A stretch of DNA of 64,000 nucleotides, from assembly GCA_009784025.1 (NCBI GenBank), contig WQVK01000003.1:25098-89097 (forward strand), given 5' to 3'. The notes below the pieces were generated by a model. The model did no database searches and was not told the origin of the DNA. It saw nothing but the letters and a program-made list of their open reading frames with translations. The DNA comes from Defluviitaleaceae bacterium. Lineage in GTDB: Bacteria; Bacillota; Clostridia; Lachnospirales; WQUN01. The position numbers and the translations under genes were made by a program. Of this stretch, positions 60,144 to 64,000 are shown piece after piece. The stretch's first letter is position 1; the number at the start of each line of letters is the position of its first letter.

Positions 60144-61856
60144 ATGAAGTTTTTTGCTACAAAGGTAAGGCGTAGCGTAGCAGTTTTAACTGCGGTTGCT
60201 ATGGCATTTGGTGCGCTTGCTTTCGCACCTGTTTCAGTAAGTGCTGACGCAGCATTATGGCAAGAAGTATTGGATTCTGGTCATTTCGATGTATGGGCAT
60301 TTGGTCAAGACCCAACCCTTACAGCCAGAGCAGACGGCATCTACGTAGAAAGGCCTGGCACAGGCGAGCATGACAGTAACGCAGGCATGTCTTTCGACCT
60401 TGATGCGCTACGCGCCCTTGCAGGCGGTAATGTTTACATCACAGTTACAGGCTATTTATTTGGCCAAGGTGCAGACGCAGCCCACACAGAGCTCCCATGG
60501 GACCGTGTCATGGCAATGCAATCCTCTGCCGGCACAGCTGACTCTGAAGTTAGCACAGTCGATGGTAGCTTCTCCATTGAAGTTCCTCCAAGCACAGCCA
60601 ACAGCCGGCCTTCATGGGCAGGTGGTGGTGGCGGCCGTCCAATGATTTCTTCTCCAGCATTGGGTGCAGCAGGTGGCGACCATGGTAACTACCTGATTAC
60701 AGGTATCTATGTAGATGGCACTCATATCTTCGCACTTTTGGGCCTTGTAGACGCCAACGACAACGAAGCAACTCCAACAGAAGAAGATAATGACGAAAAC
60801 GACAACGACGAAGCAACTCCAACACCAACCCCAGCTCCAACACCAGTAGCAGTTGTGCCAGTAACTGCTGCACTTGGCCAAACAGTGCTACGTTTTGAAG
60901 TTGGCTCAACAATCTTTACAAACAATGGTATGCCAGGCGTACTTGATGCTGCACCATTTAACCAAGACGGCCGTGTAATGGTTCCTCTACGTCAAATTGG
61001 CGAAGCCATTAACGCAGATGTTATTGACTTTGTGGACAACACAGCAATAATAGGCGCAGGCGCAATCAGAATCGAACTTCCAATTGGCGTTGCATTGCCA
61101 GACAACATGGGCACACCAGTTATAGTAGAAGCTCGCACATTTGTGCCACTACGCTTTATCGTGGAAGCTATTGGTGCGGTGCCTGAATGGGATGGCGCTG
61201 CCAACGCTGCATACATCACAATAGGCCAAGCTGCCGCTCCTCCTGTAGTTCCTACACCTGTTGTTCAACCAACAGCGGAAGAAACCGCTGAAGAGACAGC
61301 TGAAGAAACTCCAGATGAAACAGCAGATGAAAATGACAACGACGAAGCAACACCAACACCAGCAGCAGCCGGCGGCCCCACCTTCACACTTGAAGCTGGC
61401 CAACAAGTTGAAATTGCTGAAGTTGCAGGCCGTGGCGTTCGAGTAACAAACACAACAAACGTATGGCAAAGCGCTGGCGATTCTGGCGGCAACTTTGTTC
61501 TTTTAACATTTGACACACCGCTTCCAACTGGCGCAGTTGTGGATATCACTTGGTCTACCTATGTACCAACAGCAGGTAACCCAGGACGTACAGCTGTACC
61601 ACGCGCATCAATCCTTTTCAACGAATCTCCAGGTAGGGCAGGCGACGGTTACCAACCACTAGACACCATTGGTGGCACAGCAGACCTTGATTTTTCTCAT
61701 CCATTTGATGAATGGGTAGAAGTATCTGGTAGCTTTACAGTTGCCCCATCAATTCAAGGCGGCGTACAAAGCATCGCATTCCGCTGGAGAGCTAACGACC
61801 TATACCGTGTGCCAGCAATCTGGTACCTAGACAATATAACTGTTACAGTTCGCTAA
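60144..61856 (+). CDS. Secreted protein with copper-amine-oxidase-N-like domain (paralogue 2)
   Basis: The 570-residue protein has a signal peptide (residues 1-33, ending SVSADA) and an N-terminal module (about 35-200) almost identical to that of the previous gene in protein and DNA. An Asn/Asp/Glu/Thr/Pro linker, a copper amine oxidase N-like domain (about 250-368, VMVPLRQIGEAINA, VEARTFVPLRFIVEAIG) and another acidic linker follow. The C-terminal domain (about 415-570) is different: a beta-sandwich-like FTLEAGQQVEIAEV ... WYLDNITVTVR, resembling carbohydrate-binding modules of the CBM4/9/22 kind. It may bind wall or plant polysaccharide. AAAGGAGAG precedes the ATG. Confidence 0.85.
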   Translation: MKFFATKVRRSVAVLTAVAMAFGALAFAPVSVSADAALWQEVLDSGHFDVWAFGQDPTLTARADGIYVERPGTGEHDSNAGMSFDLDALRALAGGNVYITVTGYLFGQGADAAHTELPWDRVMAMQSSAGTADSEVSTVDGSFSIEVPPSTANSRPSWAGGGGGRPMISSPALGAAGGDHGNYLITGIYVDGTHIFALLGLVDANDNEATPTEEDNDENDNDEATPTPTPAPTPVAVVPVTAALGQTVLRFEVGSTIFTNNGMPGVLDAAPFNQDGRVMVPLRQIGEAINADVIDFVDNTAIIGAGAIRIELPIGVALPDNMGTPVIVEARTFVPLRFIVEAIGAVPEWDGAANAAYITIGQAAAPPVVPTPVVQPTAEETAEETAEETPDETADENDNDEATPTPAAAGGPTFTLEAGQQVEIAEVAGRGVRVTNTTNVWQSAGDSGGNFVLLTFDTPLPTGAVVDITWSTYVPTAGNPGRTAVPRASILFNESPGRAGDGYQPLDTIGGTADLDFSHPFDEWVEVSGSFTVAPSIQGGVQSIAFRWRANDLYRVPAIWYLDNITVTVR

Positions 61857-61868
61857 TTAAAACATTTA

Positions 61869-61904
61869 GCAGCCTCTCCCTGGGAACAGGGAGGGGCTTT
61901 TTTT
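61869..61904 (+). terminator. Terminator of the second secreted paralogue
   Basis: AGCCTCTCCCTG and CAGGGAGGGGCT form a stem with a GAA loop followed by TTTTTT. Confidence 0.85.
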
Positions 61905-61923
61905 ATACGATGCGTCTATAAAA

Positions 61924-61973
61924 TGGTACCATACGGTACCATAATCACGGCGAAATGGTACCGTATGGTACCA
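61924..61973. repeat. TGGTACC palindrome pair (copy 6), inverted
   Basis: TGGTACCATACGGTACCA at 61924-61941 and its reverse complement at 61956-61973 are 14 nt apart. Confidence 0.8.
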
Positions 61974-62025
61974 TTTTTTGAGTAAAAAGTAGTAAAACCA
62001 TCCCCTTTTCACATCCATCAAACAC

Positions 62026-62058
62026 TAAAAAGCCCGAAATTTAGGGCTTTTTTTTTGA
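62026..62058 (+). terminator. Second terminator-like hairpin
   Basis: AAAAAGCCC and GGGCTTTTT pair around GAAATTTA and run into a T tract. Confidence 0.65.
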
Positions 62059-62280
62059 AAACATAAATCTACACAAAAAATTTAAAATTTTTCTGCTGAC
62101 TTTTTCAAAAAATGGCGGCGGGCGAATCTGATATTTTGCCACCTACAAAACCACTTTTCTTGACAAAACATGAAGCTTTCGGTATATTAATCGCACGCTG
62201 TGCGTAAATGAATGAATTTTTTAAAGCTATGGCATGGTTGCATATGGGTTGTGCAACCGCCGGGAAGGCTTTTTATACAT

Positions 62281-62326
62281 TAGATTTCTTCTGAAACCAC
62301 AAAAATGTGATTTCGAAAGAAGTCTA
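62281..62326. repeat. CTTCTTC hairpin repeat (copy)
   Basis: TAGATTTCTTCTGAAACCAC and TGATTTCGAAAGAAGTCTA are inverted arms around AAAAATG. It lies 30 bp upstream of the NHL gene and just before its ribosome site. Confidence 0.65.
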
Positions 62327-62355
62327 TCGCAATGCCAACCGAGGGGGGTTCGCTG

Positions 62356-64000
62356 ATGCACAAAAAAAATAGATTGCTGATGGCAGTATTACTGGTTATG
62401 CTACTTGCGGGGGCGGTTGTAGCATTTATTTTATTGCCTGGCAACCGTGGGCCAGAGGCAGGTTTTGTTGGCGCGGCAGAGGCCGTTGCGGTTACGCCCG
62501 TGACCACATTTGATGGCATAACAGATACCGGCAATATTTTTGATGAATTATATAACCCAATAGGCCTCGCCTTCCTGGGTGATTATCTTGTTATTGCAGA
62601 TTCTATGTGCGACCGTATACAGATCATAAACGGCAGGGATAACCAGCATATTGGCACACCTGGGCGGTTTGGGCTGTCTTACGGTTATTCTGGTGCGTTT
62701 ATAGATGGGTTTCTTGAATATGCTATGTTTATGAAGCCATCCGGGGTTTTTGTTACCCCTTCTGGCGATATTATTGTAAGCGACACAGCCAACCATGCCA
62801 TACGTATGATAACCGGCGCGTTCGTAATCACCGTGGCGGGCAACGGCACAAGCGGCTTCCGCGACGGTGCAGAAACCCATGCCATGTTCAACTCCCCCAA
62901 AGCCGCAGTGGTATGCCAAAATGGATATATATATGTAGCAGACACATTAAATCATGTACTGCGCCGCATAGACCCCAGCGGGAATGTTAGCCTGTTTGCA
63001 GGGGCGCCAGGCAGCAGCGGTTTTGCCGATGGCCAACTTGCAGATGCAAGATTCTTTCAGCCCTCTGGGCTTTATATCACAGGCGATGGCGTTCTGTACA
63101 TTGCAGATTCTGCCAATCACGCCATCCGCAGGCTGCAAGATGGCATGGTAAGCACGGTTGCTGGGCGGCCAGGCGAAGCCATTCGTTTTTCCGATTATTT
63201 TGAGGGCGGACATATGGATGGTGCAAACGCCTATGCCAGCTTCAACTTCCCAAGGGATATCGCCATGCTGCCAAACGGTTATCTGCTGGTTGCAGACAGC
63301 CTAAACCATTCCATCCGTATGATTACGCCAGAATACACCCGTACTATTTTAGGTGGCGGCGCTGCCGGGCGTTTTCATTATTCTGCAGAAAACTTACAGC
63401 TTACAAGGCCAGAAGGCCTTGCCATAAACGGAGAAATGTTATACATCTCCGACACTTTCAACAATACAGTGGTATCTGTACCCCTTACAGATAGGGTGCT
63501 GGCAGGCCGCCCAACCCGCGAGCAAATGCTTGTGGCCACAGAGCTTACCATCAACTCGCGCTTTGCTTTCCGCGGGGATATTCGTATTTTTTACGGAAAC
63601 CAGCGTATAAACATGGGAAGAGTCCAGCCCTGGATAGTGGGAGATTCTATATTTATGCCCATTCGCCCGCTTCTTGAGGCCCTAGGCGCCACAGTAAACC
63701 TCTGCGAAACCACAGGGGATCTCACAATAATCGTGGGCGACACCATAACCACCCTAGCCCAAGGTTTAGACTATTTTATCATGCGCGGCATGATGGTAAC
63801 GACCATGCACGAGCTTATGCGCCTATTTCCGTACACTATAGAATGGTTTCCAGAGCTAAGCTTAATCACAGTATATGTACCACAGGATTTGAGGGGGGGG
63901 GGGGGAAAATTTTTACAAAAATTAAAAAACTATTATCCCCACCATCTTTTTTGTGCTTTTTCCCTTTTCCCATTTTTTTGGGAACCTCCCAGGGTTGAAC
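62356..64000 (+). CDS. Secreted NHL-repeat protein with copper-amine-oxidase-N-like domain (3' end uncertain)
   Basis: The reading frame starts at ATG 62356 (AGGGGGG upstream) and stays open to the window edge. It has an N-terminal signal anchor (residues about 7-30). Five or six NHL beta-propeller blades follow (about 55-375, with repeats such as YVADTLNHVLRRID and YIADSANHAIRRL). A copper amine oxidase N-like domain (about 400-510, with MPIRPLLEALGATVNL) completes it. The propeller would mediate protein or carbohydrate contacts at the cell surface. The true stop is probably near 63,890: from 63,892 a run of 13 G and garbled sequence follow, so residues after about 512 are not trustworthy. 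It shares a domain with the two preceding genes. Confidence 0.82.
   Translation, partial: MHKKNRLLMAVLLVMLLAGAVVAFILLPGNRGPEAGFVGAAEAVAVTPVTTFDGITDTGNIFDELYNPIGLAFLGDYLVIADSMCDRIQIINGRDNQHIGTPGRFGLSYGYSGAFIDGFLEYAMFMKPSGVFVTPSGDIIVSDTANHAIRMITGAFVITVAGNGTSGFRDGAETHAMFNSPKAAVVCQNGYIYVADTLNHVLRRIDPSGNVSLFAGAPGSSGFADGQLADARFFQPSGLYITGDGVLYIADSANHAIRRLQDGMVSTVAGRPGEAIRFSDYFEGGHMDGANAYASFNFPRDIAMLPNGYLLVADSLNHSIRMITPEYTRTILGGGAAGRFHYSAENLQLTRPEGLAINGEMLYISDTFNNTVVSVPLTDRVLAGRPTREQMLVATELTINSRFAFRGDIRIFYGNQRINMGRVQPWIVGDSIFMPIRPLLEALGATVNLCETTGDLTIIVGDTITTLAQGLDYFIMRGMMVTTMHELMRLFPYTIEWFPELSLITVYVPQDLRGGGGKFLQKLKNYYPHHLFCAFSLFPFFWEPPRVE

Larger units (their letters stand above)
61857..62355. other. 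Intergenic region before the NHL-repeat gene
   Basis: The 499-bp spacer holds a terminator (61869-61904), a TGGTACC pair (61924-61973), a second terminator-like hairpin (62026-62058), a GGTTGCA/TGCAACC hairpin (62236-62258) and a CTTCTTC hairpin repeat (62281-62326). There is no gene. Confidence 0.6.

Overview
The window looks like a chromosomal segment of a flagellated, probably anaerobic member of the Bacillota (Clostridia-like). The basis is the gene set: a V/A-type ATPase operon in place of F-type ATP synthase, CheV/CheC/CheD chemotaxis proteins, TepA, a HelD-type helicase, a corrinoid protein, and the order ftsK/spoIIIE - folD - rimO - pgsA - cinA - recA, which is common in Clostridia. 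I cannot name the species. The right end is probably a contig edge, because it runs into a long G homopolymer and degraded sequence.

Layout. 1-90: start of an asparagine-synthase-like gene on the minus strand. 491-5708: cheV, a large SWIM/SNF2 helicase, a corrinoid protein and a small membrane protein. 5900-11247 (minus): XRE regulator, N-formylglutamate amidohydrolase family, a three-gene ABC-2 exporter and a serine hydrolase. 11618-14798: tepA (plus), then an LRR lipoprotein and cheC-cheD (minus). 15087-23042 (minus): a V/A-ATPase operon in the order YtxC-like, G/H, C, I, K, F, E, A, B, with no subunit D. 23432-27992: helD, a small membrane protein and phosphoglucomutase. 28443-33908 (minus): a 1,821-residue cell-wall protein with seven copies of an unfamiliar module, InlB-like repeats, an Asn/Asp stalk and a sortase-like signal. 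34457-37120 (minus): a complete GTP-to-preQ1 operon, queF-queC-queD-queE-folE. 37224-41411: two zinc-ribbon membrane proteins and a BI-1 family protein. 41783-41868: tRNA-Ser(UGA). 42302-54741: XRE regulator and the housekeeping block ftsK, folD, rimO, pgsA, cinA, Na/Pi cotransporter, recA, prs. 54983-57634: acetyltransferase, YbhN-like membrane protein and a Cys/Gly-rich small protein. 58262-64000: two secreted paralogues and an NHL-repeat protein that share copper-amine-oxidase-N-like domains.

The most unusual aspect is the intergenic sequence. At least six families of short palindromic repeats recur through the window. They include paired TGGTACCRTAYGGTACCA palindromes, CAGTTGGTC palindromes, TAGTGAAATA cruciform elements, MITE-like elements with ATACTAATTTC ends, CTTCTTCCGAAA hairpins and CCGTCAGAGGC elements. 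A roughly 55-nt module is found nested inside other repeats. Several elements sit exactly on stop codons, and one palindrome lies in frame inside the V-ATPase B-subunit gene and adds amino acids to it. B is short at its C-terminus exactly where an element supplies the stop codon, and the D gene that normally follows is absent.
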